The notes under the pieces are model-generated. The model made no database searches. It saw only the letters and a list, made by a program, of their open reading frames with translations, and had not been told where the DNA came from. Below are positions 9,079-17,397 of a DNA stretch of 64,000 nt, in pieces. How positions within the stretch are numbered: position 1 is the first letter of the stretch; each line of letters starts with the position of its first letter. Source of the stretch: Altererythrobacter epoxidivorans (GTDB lineage Bacteria > Pseudomonadota > Alphaproteobacteria > Sphingomonadales > Sphingomonadaceae); contig NZ_CP012669.1 of the NCBI RefSeq assembly GCF_001281485.1, forward strand, positions 1,116,001 through 1,180,000, written 5' to 3'. A program made the translations under genes and the position numbers.

Positions 9079-9225
9079 GCTTGGCGCCGCTCGCTAGCCT
9101 TTGTTGCGATACTTGTCATCCGCAAACGCCAAAAACACACCACGCGATCATGTTTTTCGCGGCGTTCGTCGAAAATTCTCATTCAGTCATTGGCGTTTAA
9201 GGTCGAAAATGACACAATCGCGAAC

Positions 9226-10251
9226 ATGGTCATAAAGCGCCTTTTCCTCGCCGCCGCTCTGCTCTGTTCGACAACCGCATCGGTGCCTTCGATCGCGCAA
9301 AGTCCCGACATTTCGTTCGACGCATATCTTCAGTTGCTGATCGCACGGGCGCGGGCCGAAGGTGTCAGTGAGGCAACTATCCGGCGAATGACCTACGACC
9401 TGACGCCGAACGAGCGCGTCATCAGGCTCGACCAGTCGCAGCCGGGCACGCCTACTCGCAGCGGCTATCCTGCGCTTGCACCTTACATTGCCACCCATGT
9501 CGACCAGGCGCGCATCAACGGTGGGCGAAATGTCTTCGCGGCGAACCGGTCCACGTTGCGCGCGATGGAGAACGAGTACGGAGTGCCTGGCGAAATCGTC
9601 GTCGCGATTTTCGGGCATGAAACGGCCTATGGCCAGGTGACCGGTAATTTCGATCTCGCCCGTTCGCTCGCGACCCTTGCATGGGAAGGGCGCCGCCGGG
9701 AATTGTTCGCGGGCGAATTCGTGGACCTGCTCAAGGTTGCCGATAAGGGTTACCCGCGTTCCACCTTGCAGGGCAGTTGGGCTGGCGCTTTCGGCAATCC
9801 GCAATTCCTGCCGAGCGTTTACCTTAGACTGGCGAAGGATGGCGATGGTGATGGCCGCGCCGATATCTTCAACAATCGCGCCGATACATTCGCTTCGATT
9901 GCAAACTACTTCCAGGATGCGGGCTGGCGCAAAGGTCAGCCTTGGGGCGTGCGCGCGTTTGTGCCGGCGGGCTTCGATGTCGACCGCTACAAGACCAAGC
10001 TGAATGCACCGGTATGCTCGCGCGTCCATGAACGCCACAGCCAGTGGAAGACGGTAAAGGAGTGGCGCAATCTGGGTGTCAGGGCCCAAAAACCATTGGC
10101 CGACGACGTCATGGTTTCGCTGTTCCAGCCCGACGGCCCAAACATGCCTGCCTGGCTCTTAACCTCAAATTATAGGGTTATCCTCGAGTATAACTGCTCC
10201 AACTACTACGCTATGAGTGTGGGGCTTTTGGCAGATGAGATTGCCCAATGA
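9226..10251 (+). CDS. Lytic murein transglycosylase, MltB family
   Basis: 341-residue periplasmic enzyme cleaving the MurNAc-GlcNAc bond of peptidoglycan. A signal peptide is visible (MVIKRLFLAAALLCSTTASV, then SIAQ). The catalytic glutamate of the family is E132 in IFGHETAYG. The later SWAGAFGNPQFLPSVYL and DGDGRADIFNN segments are hallmarks of the MltB/SltB fold. No lipobox, so probably soluble like SltB. Start ATG 9226 was chosen for the signal peptide; the open frame upstream covers the antisense of the tRNA. It overlaps the RlpA-like gene by 17 nt, suggesting a cell-wall operon. Confidence 0.9.
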   Translation: MVIKRLFLAAALLCSTTASVPSIAQSPDISFDAYLQLLIARARAEGVSEATIRRMTYDLTPNERVIRLDQSQPGTPTRSGYPALAPYIATHVDQARINGGRNVFAANRSTLRAMENEYGVPGEIVVAIFGHETAYGQVTGNFDLARSLATLAWEGRRRELFAGEFVDLLKVADKGYPRSTLQGSWAGAFGNPQFLPSVYLRLAKDGDGDGRADIFNNRADTFASIANYFQDAGWRKGQPWGVRAFVPAGFDVDRYKTKLNAPVCSRVHERHSQWKTVKEWRNLGVRAQKPLADDVMVSLFQPDGPNMPAWLLTSNYRVILEYNCSNYYAMSVGLLADEIAQ

Positions 10252-11251
10252 GAGTTTTCGGCTCAGCTTGACGCTGGGATTGCTGGTAACCGTCGCGGCA
10301 TGCGGCGGCATCAGCAGTGCGTCGCGTCCGGATACCGCCAATGCGCAGGCAAATGACCTGGCCAGCGTTTCCACCAACGGACCGGAAGCTGACTATCCAG
10401 TCGTAATCGGCGATGCTTACAAGATCGACGGCATTGAGTACGTTCCGGCCGATGTGTGGAACTATGACGAAGTCGGCTACGCCACGTTCAACCCAGATCA
10501 GGGCGTAACGGCGTCGCACAAGACTTTGCCCTTACCCAGCTATGTGGAAGTCACATCGCTTGAGAACGGCAAGACGATCGTCGTGCGTGTCGAACGCCGC
10601 GGCCCGATGACGAACGAGCGCTTGATCGGCCTGTCTGCAGGTGCGCAGGCGCTTCTCTCGGCAACGGAAGGAACAGCCATAAGGGTACGCCGGATCAATC
10701 CTCCAGAGGTTGAGCGTGCGGCCTTGAGAAGCGGCCAGGCTGCGCCGGATCGCCTCGATACACCGATGTCGCTGGTTGAAATCCTTAAAAGGAAACTGCC
10801 GGCTGCCGGTTCCGCTTCACTCGCAAAAGCTGAACCTGTCGCGCCCACTAATGAGAACGGCGACAGCTTCGATGCAGCAATGGCCGATCTCGCGGTCGCT
10901 ACGGAAAAGCAGGAACAGCTGATCGCTGTTCAGGATGTGCTGCCAACTCCGGATGCGTCGGAGCAGAAGAGTCCGACGGTCACGACAGTTGCCCAAACTG
11001 CTCCTGAACCAAAGAAATCATCGGCGGAACCGAAGAGGTCCACTGGCGATTTCGTGATCCAGGCCGCCGCTTTCTCGAGCAAGGCCAACGCAGATCGAGC
11101 GGCAAAAACAATCAGCGGTTTCGTTGAATCGTCAGGCAAACTCTTCAGGGTTCGCACCGGGCCTTACGAGACTCGTGGACAGGCTGATGCAGCGCTCGCC
11201 AAGGTGCGGGCAGCCGGTTATAGCGACGCCAGAGTTATCAAAGCTGGATAA
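10235..11251 (+). CDS. RlpA-like lipoprotein with degenerate double-psi beta-barrel and SPOR domain
   Basis: 338 residues from ATG 10235, which has GGGG 10 nt upstream. A lipoprotein signal ends VTVAAC (C23). The double-psi beta-barrel (about 60-150) keeps ASHKTLPLPSYVEVTSLENG and the VRVERRGPM strand. It lacks the usual SWYG-x-x-FHGR-x-TA-x-GE-x-x-D segment and has Arg where DRGP normally has Asp. A Pro/Ser/Thr-rich linker follows. The last ~70 residues form a SPOR domain (GDFVIQAAAFSSKANADRAA), which binds denuded glycan at the septum. Probably a septal peptidoglycan-binding protein; lytic activity is doubtful. It sits between a transglycosylase and a D,D-carboxypeptidase. Confidence 0.8.
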   Translation: MRLPNESFRLSLTLGLLVTVAACGGISSASRPDTANAQANDLASVSTNGPEADYPVVIGDAYKIDGIEYVPADVWNYDEVGYATFNPDQGVTASHKTLPLPSYVEVTSLENGKTIVVRVERRGPMTNERLIGLSAGAQALLSATEGTAIRVRRINPPEVERAALRSGQAAPDRLDTPMSLVEILKRKLPAAGSASLAKAEPVAPTNENGDSFDAAMADLAVATEKQEQLIAVQDVLPTPDASEQKSPTVTTVAQTAPEPKKSSAEPKRSTGDFVIQAAAFSSKANADRAAKTISGFVESSGKLFRVRTGPYETRGQADAALAKVRAAGYSDARVIKAG

Positions 11252-11284
11252 ACGCCGGTCCTGCCGGCGGCGGGACTGATCAGT

Positions 11285-12466
11285 TTGCAATATGTGTTGA
11301 AAATCGGCGGTGGCCTAGCGTTGCTCGCAATGGCCGGCAGTGCGTCAATCGCCGTCGAAAGTGGTCCCTCAATCGAACGCGTCGCAAGTGTCGACGAAGT
11401 AACTGATGCAGCGCCGATCGCTTTATTGGTCGATATGCGATCGGGGCAGGTTCTCTATTCGAAGGAAGCCGACCGCCGCTTCGTTCCTGCTTCGATAACC
11501 AAGGTGATGAGCGCATTCGTGGCTTTCGAAATGATCGAAAGCGGCGAACTGGACGAGCGTCAGGTATTCACCTTCTCCAAAGAAGCGGCAAAGGTCTGGA
11601 AGCGCAAGGGTTCTACTATGTTCCTGACCGAAGGGGAGCAGGTGCCGGTCTATGCGCTTCTCCAAGGGATAACCTCGGTGTCAGCCAATGATGCCTGCGT
11701 TGTCCTTGCGGAAGGTGCGGCAGGATCGCTCGACGCCTGGGCCGATCGGATGAACAAGGCCGCGGCCGACCTTGGGATGTCGAATAGCCATTTCAACACG
11801 CCCAACGGTTATATGGACGATGGCAAGACCTTCACGACGGCCAGTGATCTGTCGAAGCTCGCACGTGCCCTGATTTCGCGCCATCCGGACAAATACGCCC
11901 GCTATTTCGGTAAGGAAGGTCTGAATTACAAAGGGATTGCACAGGCGAACCACGATCCGATTACAGGCAAGGTAGAAGGGGCCGATGGCCTCAAGACCGG
12001 GTTCACCAACGAAGCTGGATACGGGTTTCTGGGCAGTGCCGAGCGTAACGGCACCCGGCTGATCATGGTCGTTGCCGGTGTTGATCGCGGGCGCGAACGG
12101 GGGCAGGCCGCGCGCGATCTGATCGAATGGGGATTCGCCGCATTCGACCGCAAGCTACTGTTTTCGCGCGGACTGAAAGTCGCCGATGCCGAAGTCCAAG
12201 CCGGGTCTGCGCGCTCGGTCGGCCTGGTTGCGGCAGAGCCGATCAAGCTTGCCGTGCCAAAAGGGACCACCCCCGCAGTCTCCATCCGCATTTCTTACGA
12301 AGGCCCTCTTCGCGCACCGATCAGGCAAGGTGACAAGGTTGCCTCGCTCGTCATGGATGTCGATGGGATGCCGCAATCGCGCATAGCTTTGGTCGCGCAG
12401 GACGATGTTGCAGAAGCAGGCCCGCTTGACCGTGTATGGAACGGGCTTGCAGGATGGTTCTCGTGA
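11285..12466 (+). CDS. dacA: D-alanyl-D-alanine carboxypeptidase (PBP5/6, peptidase S11)
   Basis: Periplasmic penicillin-binding protein that trims the terminal D-Ala from peptidoglycan stem peptides. All three active-site motifs are present: S70-I-T-K73, S133-A-N135 and K237-T-G (GLKTGFTNEAGY). A signal peptide runs to about residue 25. The C-terminal PBP5-C beta domain (about 290-365) ends in an amphipathic stretch GPLDRVWNGLAGWFS, expected for membrane association. The start is TTG 11285 (393 aa) or GTG 11294. The gene overlaps tmk by 4 nt. A small GC hairpin (11253-11268) without a T-run lies just upstream. Confidence 0.92.
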   Translation: MQYVLKIGGGLALLAMAGSASIAVESGPSIERVASVDEVTDAAPIALLVDMRSGQVLYSKEADRRFVPASITKVMSAFVAFEMIESGELDERQVFTFSKEAAKVWKRKGSTMFLTEGEQVPVYALLQGITSVSANDACVVLAEGAAGSLDAWADRMNKAAADLGMSNSHFNTPNGYMDDGKTFTTASDLSKLARALISRHPDKYARYFGKEGLNYKGIAQANHDPITGKVEGADGLKTGFTNEAGYGFLGSAERNGTRLIMVVAGVDRGRERGQAARDLIEWGFAAFDRKLLFSRGLKVADAEVQAGSARSVGLVAAEPIKLAVPKGTTPAVSIRISYEGPLRAPIRQGDKVASLVMDVDGMPQSRIALVAQDDVAEAGPLDRVWNGLAGWFS

Positions 12467-13098
12467 AGCGCGGAAAATTCATAGCATTCGAAGGCGGGGA
12501 GGGGGCAGGAAAGTCCACACAGGCCCGGCTGCTTGCCGATGCCCTAAATGCGCGTGGCATTTCGGTCGATTGCACTCGCGAACCTGGCGGAACGCCCGGT
12601 GCGGAAGCCATCCGTGATCTGCTGCTGCAACCTCCGGGTGAGGGGTGGGGCGCAGAAGCCGAGGCGCTGCTTTTCGCTGCGGCGAGGGCGGATCACGTCG
12701 CGCGCCGGATCGAACCAGCCCTTGCCGAGGGAAAATGGGTCATCAGCGACCGTTTCGTGGATTCCAGTCGTGCCTATCAGGGTGGTGCGGGCTCACTTGG
12801 CGATGAGGCTATCGTCGAACTCCACAAGATTGGTAGCGGCGGGATGCGCCCGGATCTCACTATCCTGATCGAAGTTGGAGAGGATGCGGTCGCACAGCGC
12901 CTTTCCGCTAGGGATGGCAATAATACCGACGCCATCGGCGGTCGGGATCTCGAATATCACAGAGCGGTGTGGACAGCTTTCCGCAAATTTGCGGATGACG
13001 ATCGCGACGGGTTCGTGATTATCGACGGCAATGGGACGCCCGAAGAAGTCCATCAAAGGGTCCTCGATGCTGTCGAAGCGAGGTTGGGACTGTTATGA
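12463..13098 (+). CDS. tmk: Thymidylate kinase
   Basis: 211-residue P-loop kinase converting dTMP to dTDP. The P-loop is FEGGEGAGKSTQ, the DRX motif is DRFVDSSRAYQG, and the LID region is around RLSARDGNN. I chose GTG 12463 because AGGA lies 8 nt upstream and the start overlaps the dacA stop as GTGA. An ATG at 12454 would add three residues. It overlaps holB by 4 nt, the usual tmk-holB pairing. Confidence 0.95.
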   Translation: MKRGKFIAFEGGEGAGKSTQARLLADALNARGISVDCTREPGGTPGAEAIRDLLLQPPGEGWGAEAEALLFAAARADHVARRIEPALAEGKWVISDRFVDSSRAYQGGAGSLGDEAIVELHKIGSGGMRPDLTILIEVGEDAVAQRLSARDGNNTDAIGGRDLEYHRAVWTAFRKFADDDRDGFVIIDGNGTPEEVHQRVLDAVEARLGLL

Positions 13099-14051
13099 TC
13101 GATTGGCCCAATCATCTCGAGGCTTGGCGGAGCTGGCGCGACGCCATGCAGGGTGATCGCATGCATCACGCCTGGCTGCTTGCGGGAAAGTCCGGTCTCG
13201 GCAAGCACGAGTTTGCAGAAGCTGCAGCACGCGAATTGCTGGGCAGGGCGCCGGGCATGGACCACCATCCCGACATTCACTCCATCACCTACGGGCCGAA
13301 GGACGAAAAAGAGGACAAGAAGCGCGCTGAAGGCAAGGATTACGAACGTGCCCGGAGCATCCGCATCGGCCAGATCCGCGAGATGCAGCACCGTCTGACG
13401 ACGCGGCCGACGTTGGGCGACAAAAGGGTCGTCATCATCAACCCTGCCGACGACATGGAGCGCAATGCCTCTAACGCGCTGCTCAAGAGCCTCGAGGAGC
13501 CCCCCGCTGGAACTTACTTCCTGCTGGTGACGCATCGCCCGGCGCGGTTGTTGCCAACCATCCGCTCACGATGCCGCGTCTTGCGGTTTCCGACGCTGGC
13601 GGACGAACAGATCGCCCTGCTGCTCGATCAGCAGGCGCCGATGACCATGCCGGACCTGCGCGAAGCGGCGCTGGCTGCAGCTGGCGGCTCGCTTGGCAAT
13701 GCGCTGACCTTCATCGAGCAGGAGCTGGGCGAGATTTCGTCGCTCATGCACCGCATACTCGATCAGGGCGATCCGCATTTCGAATTGCGTGGCCAGCTGT
13801 CCCGCGCCATCGGGCCGCGCCCCGACAGGGCCCGATTGACCGCGATCCTTGATCTCGCGCTATCGATCCTGGGTGAGCAGATCCACCTGACTTCCGGCGT
13901 TCACCAACAGGCGATCGTCGATGCGCACGAAGAGTTCGTGAGGCTCTCGGGCCAGGCGCCGACGTTCAATTTCGACGCAGGATTGCTTTCGATAGAGATT
14001 GGCACCTTGCTTGCGCGTGTCGCTGAGGCTAGCGAGCCCGCCAATGCGTGA
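13095..14051 (+). CDS. holB: DNA polymerase III delta prime subunit
   Basis: 318-residue clamp-loader AAA+ subunit. Recognised by the N-terminal MHHAWLLAGKSGLGKHEFAE P-loop-like segment, by ERNASNALLKSLEEPPAGTY (sensor/arginine-finger helix conserved in DnaX/HolB) and by FLLVTHRPARLLPTIRSRC. The zinc-binding cysteines found in many HolB proteins are not visible. It starts within the tmk stop (ATGA) and ends 8 nt inside metG. The order tmk-holB-metG-tatD-MBL is widespread in alphaproteobacteria. Confidence 0.93.
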   Translation: MIDWPNHLEAWRSWRDAMQGDRMHHAWLLAGKSGLGKHEFAEAAARELLGRAPGMDHHPDIHSITYGPKDEKEDKKRAEGKDYERARSIRIGQIREMQHRLTTRPTLGDKRVVIINPADDMERNASNALLKSLEEPPAGTYFLLVTHRPARLLPTIRSRCRVLRFPTLADEQIALLLDQQAPMTMPDLREAALAAAGGSLGNALTFIEQELGEISSLMHRILDQGDPHFELRGQLSRAIGPRPDRARLTAILDLALSILGEQIHLTSGVHQQAIVDAHEEFVRLSGQAPTFNFDAGLLSIEIGTLLARVAEASEPANA

Positions 14052-15612
14052 ACCATTCTACATTACCACAGCGATCAATTACCCCAACGGGCGGCCCCAC
14101 ATCGGCCATGCCTATGAAGGGATTGCGACCGATGTCATGGCGCGGTTTCAGCGCCTCATGGGGCGTGATGTACGCTTCATCACCGGGACCGACGAACACG
14201 GCCTGAAGATGGACCAGACAGCCCGCAAGGCTGGCCGTGCCACGATCGATCTGGCGGATGAAATGTCGGGCTATTTCCGTGAGATGGCTGATGTTCTCAA
14301 TCTTTCGTATGACGACTTCGTGCGCACGACGGAGCCACGCCATCATGCAGCCAGCCTGGAATTATGGCGGCGGATGAAGGAAGCCGGCGACCTCTATCTC
14401 GATCGATATGAGGGCTGGTATTCTGTCCGCGACGAGGCGTTTTACGACGAAAGCGAGCTGGTCGAAGGTGAAGGCGGGGAAAAGCTTTCGCCGCAAGGCA
14501 CACCTGTCGAATGGACGGCCGAGGAAACCTGGTTCTTCCGCCTCTCCAACTATCAGGACAAGCTGCTCGCGCTCTATCGCGACAATCCGGACTTCATCCG
14601 GCCCGAAAGCCGCCGCAACGAAGTTCTCCGCTTCGTCGAGGGCGGCCTGAAGGATCTGAGCGTTTCGCGGACCAGTTTCGACTGGGGCGTGCCAGTGCCG
14701 GACAGCGATGGGCATGTGATGTACGTCTGGGTCGATGCCCTGACGACCTACATGACCGGCGTCGGCTTCCCCGATGCGGATGGCGAACTGTTTCAGCGTT
14801 ACTGGCCAGCCAATATCCATATGATCGGCAAGGACATCGTCAGGTTCCACACGGTCTATTGGCCTGCATTCCTAATGAGCGCGAACCTTCCCCTGCCGCA
14901 GCAGGTTTTCGGACACGGCTTCCTTCTGGCCCGCGGCGGCGAAAAAATGAGCAAGAGCGCTGGCAACGTCGTCGATCCGATGGCGCTCGCAGAGCAGTTC
15001 GAGGTCGAGAACCTTCGCTACTTCTTCATGCGCGAAATCGCATTCGGGCAGGACGGCAGCTATTCGCCTGATGCCATCGTCAATCGGGCAAATGCGGAAC
15101 TGGCCAATAGCTTCGGCAACCTTGCCCAGCGTACCTTGTCAATGATCGCGAAGAACATGGACGGCAAGCTCGAAGCCTTTGAACAAAGCGAAGAAGACAA
15201 GGCCCTTCTGGCCACTGTTCGCACAGCCTGCTCAAACGGCCTGCCCGACCATTTCGAACGGCTCGCATTCTCACTCGGCATCGAGGAGTGGATTAGGGCA
15301 GTCTATGCCTGCAACCAGTATGTCGACGAACAGGCTCCCTGGACCTTGCGCAAAACCGACCCGGAGCGAATGAAGGCGGTCCTCCAGACGCTTTTCCTGG
15401 CCTTGCGCGATCTTGCCATCGCGATCAGCCCGGTCGTGCCAGAAAAGGCGGGGGCATTGCTCGACCAGCTCGGCATCGCCGCTGAAGCTCGTGATTTCGC
15501 TGCACTCGCATCCGATGGCTGGTTCGATGACCTCGTCGCTTCGGGCTTCACTGTCGACAAGCCGACCCCGATATTCCCGCGTCTCGAGATGCCAGAGGAA
15601 ATGGAATCCTGA
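14044..15612 (+). CDS. metG: Methionyl-tRNA synthetase
   Basis: 522-residue class I synthetase charging tRNA-Met. The HIGH-type motif is NGRPHIGHAYEG near residue 14 and the KMSKS loop is GGEKMSKSAGN near 298. The connective region lacks the Cys-x2-Cys zinc knuckles, so it belongs to the short, zinc-less MetRS type, and there is no C-terminal Trbp111 domain. ATG 14044 (MREPFYITTAINYPNG) was chosen because it gives the canonical N-terminus; longer starts run far into holB. It ends one base into tatD. Confidence 0.96.
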   Translation: MREPFYITTAINYPNGRPHIGHAYEGIATDVMARFQRLMGRDVRFITGTDEHGLKMDQTARKAGRATIDLADEMSGYFREMADVLNLSYDDFVRTTEPRHHAASLELWRRMKEAGDLYLDRYEGWYSVRDEAFYDESELVEGEGGEKLSPQGTPVEWTAEETWFFRLSNYQDKLLALYRDNPDFIRPESRRNEVLRFVEGGLKDLSVSRTSFDWGVPVPDSDGHVMYVWVDALTTYMTGVGFPDADGELFQRYWPANIHMIGKDIVRFHTVYWPAFLMSANLPLPQQVFGHGFLLARGGEKMSKSAGNVVDPMALAEQFEVENLRYFFMREIAFGQDGSYSPDAIVNRANAELANSFGNLAQRTLSMIAKNMDGKLEAFEQSEEDKALLATVRTACSNGLPDHFERLAFSLGIEEWIRAVYACNQYVDEQAPWTLRKTDPERMKAVLQTLFLALRDLAIAISPVVPEKAGALLDQLGIAAEARDFAALASDGWFDDLVASGFTVDKPTPIFPRLEMPEEMES

Positions 15613-16388
15613 TGTTGATCGATAGCCACTGTCACCTCGAATATGAGGGGTTGGTGGACGACCGGCAGGGGGTGCTTGACCGGGCACGCGAGGCTGGGGT
15701 GCGTGGTTTCCTCAATATCTCGACCCGCCAGAGCGAGTGGGAACAGGTTGTTGGGACCGCCAATCGGGAAAGCGATGTCTGGGCCAGTGTCGGCATCCAC
15801 CCGCACGAGGCCGATGCCCATGAAGATCTCGGCCGCGATGTCCTCATCAAGGCAACGGAAAATGCGCGGGTCATCGGCATCGGCGAAACCGGGCTCGATT
15901 ATTACTACGACAATTCGGCGCGCGACACTCAACGAGACCTGTTTCGGATGCACATCGATGTCGCTCGCGAAACCGGGTTGCCGCTCATCATCCATACGCG
16001 TGATGCAGAAGATGATACGCTCTCGATCCTGACGGAAGAGAAGGGCAAGGGTGATTTCCCGGCGCTGATCCACTGTTTCACCGCCTCGGCCGAGTTTGGG
16101 CGAGCCGTGCTGGATCTTGGTCTATCGATTTCGATATCGGGGATTGTCACCTTCAAGAATGCGAAGGACTTGCAGGATGTTGCCCGGCAAGTTCCTGCCG
16201 ATCGCCTGCTGGTAGAAACTGACAGTCCATTTCTGGCTCCGGTCCCGCACAGGGGGCGCAAGTGCGAACCGGCATTCGTGGCTGACACCGCGCGTTTCAT
16301 CGCCGAATTGCGCGAAGAGCCGCTGGAGGTTTTGGCAGAAACGACCTCTCGAAACTTCTTCAACCTGTTCCGGAAGGCTGCGGCTTGA
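15612..16388 (+). CDS. tatD: TatD family metal-dependent deoxyribonuclease
   Basis: 258 residues, TIM-barrel hydrolase. Metal ligands are visible in MLIDSHCHLE (HxH), GETGLDYYYD (Glu), PLIIHTRDAE (His), ALIHCFTASAE (His) and LLVETDSPFLAP (Asp). Probably cytoplasmic, with 3'-5' exonuclease activity reported for the family. ATG 15612 shares one base with the metG stop and the stop overlaps the next gene, so it is part of the tmk-holB-metG string. Confidence 0.93.
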   Translation: MLIDSHCHLEYEGLVDDRQGVLDRAREAGVRGFLNISTRQSEWEQVVGTANRESDVWASVGIHPHEADAHEDLGRDVLIKATENARVIGIGETGLDYYYDNSARDTQRDLFRMHIDVARETGLPLIIHTRDAEDDTLSILTEEKGKGDFPALIHCFTASAEFGRAVLDLGLSISISGIVTFKNAKDLQDVARQVPADRLLVETDSPFLAPVPHRGRKCEPAFVADTARFIAELREEPLEVLAETTSRNFFNLFRKAAA

Positions 16389-17152
16389 AATTGATCATGC
16401 TCGGTTCCGGCACCTCCACGGGCGTGCCAAGGATCGGAAACGATTGGGGCGCCTGCGATCCGGATGAGCCGCGCAATCGCCGTAGCCGCGTCTCCATCAT
16501 GGTCGAGAACAACGACGGCAACCGTCTCTTGGTCGACACATCGACCGATCTTAGGCGTCAATTGCTCGATAACGCGATCGACCGCATTGATGGTGTGTTC
16601 TGGACGCATGATCATGCCGACCATTGCCACGGTATCGATGATCTTCGTGTATTGCGGTACGGTCGTGGAGGACCGATTCCAGGATTTGCTTCGAAAGATA
16701 CCGTGCACCGACTGCGCCAACGTTTCGGCTATGTCTTTGCCGGGCAGCATGGCTATCCCACAATTGTTTCGCTCGACACCCTGGACAGGTTGCGGATGTT
16801 TTCGGGATTTTCGGTCGAATGGTGCCAGATGCCGCATGGCCCCACGGAAACAACCGGGTTCCGGTTTGAGTGCGATGGAAAGTCGATCGCCTATCTAACT
16901 GATTATAGCGAGATAACAAACGACATGGTCGACCTGGTCGAGGATGTCGATCTTCTGGTGAGCGATTGCTTGCGGCGCGATCCGCATCCGACGCATGCGC
17001 ACCTGGGAATGGCCATGGAACTCGCCGAGAGAGCCAACGCCGGCAGGCTGGTCCTTAGCCATCTCGACAAGAGCATGGATTACCGGACCCTGGAGGATGA
17101 AACTCCGGATAATGTCATAGTGGGCTATGACCAGCTGGAGATCGTGTTGTGA
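16385..17152 (+). CDS. MBL-fold metallo-hydrolase (PhnP / RNase Z-like)
   Basis: 255 residues with the metallo-beta-lactamase motif WTHDHADHCHG (H-x-H-x-D-H) near residue 76 and later metal ligands (ECDGKSIAYLTDYSE, HLGMAMELA, LVLSHLDK). It resembles the PhnP-like phosphodiesterase branch. In alphaproteobacteria a gene of this kind commonly follows tatD. The start is TTG 16385, overlapping the tatD stop by 4 nt. Substrate unknown. Confidence 0.88.
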   Translation: MKLIMLGSGTSTGVPRIGNDWGACDPDEPRNRRSRVSIMVENNDGNRLLVDTSTDLRRQLLDNAIDRIDGVFWTHDHADHCHGIDDLRVLRYGRGGPIPGFASKDTVHRLRQRFGYVFAGQHGYPTIVSLDTLDRLRMFSGFSVEWCQMPHGPTETTGFRFECDGKSIAYLTDYSEITNDMVDLVEDVDLLVSDCLRRDPHPTHAHLGMAMELAERANAGRLVLSHLDKSMDYRTLEDETPDNVIVGYDQLEIVL

Positions 17153-17322
17153 ACGAAGGCAATGCTGTTTCGCTGATTGCGCTTATCGGTTGGCTCATTT
17201 TGGCTGGCGGCGCGTTTGCATCGTACAAGCTCAACTGGAAGACATCGCTAAAGCAGGCGCTCACATGGATTGCGATATTCGGAGCAGTGTTTGTGCTGTT
17301 TACCTTGGTCAGGGGCCAATAG
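17149..17322 (+). CDS. 57-residue membrane peptide, unknown function
   Basis: Starts at GTG 17149, overlapping the MBL-hydrolase stop as GTGA, and ends at TAG 17320-17322. It reads MNEGNAVSLIALIGWLI and so on: a hydrophobic segment at about 8-25, a basic turn (SYKLNWKTSLKQ), then a second segment at about 38-53. This layout resembles the membrane anchor in front of retropepsin-like proteases of alphaproteobacteria, but no protease domain follows. It is the last gene before an AT-rich gap. Coding status is supported by the tight coupling and the hydrophobic pattern only. Confidence 0.5.
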   Translation: MNEGNAVSLIALIGWLILAGGAFASYKLNWKTSLKQALTWIAIFGAVFVLFTLVRGQ

Positions 17323-17343
17323 GGGTTTTGCCACAGTCGCCGC

Positions 17344-17397
17344 GCTTTGTTTAATTTAACATAATATATATTATCATCCTAACCTAGCTTTCGATAT
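17344..17397 (+). promoter_or_regulatory. AT-rich tract with palindrome before mazG
   Basis: About 35 bases of nearly pure A/T in a GC-rich window, containing the perfect 14-bp palindrome ATAATATATATTAT at 17361-17374. It lies 23 nt upstream of the mazG start and probably includes the mazG promoter; exact -35/-10 boxes are not clear. Confidence 0.4.

Noticed and set aside
8719..9225. Longer start for the lytic transglycosylase
   Set aside because: The upstream frame runs through the antiporter 3' end and the antisense of tRNA-Ser. The signal peptide begins at 9226.
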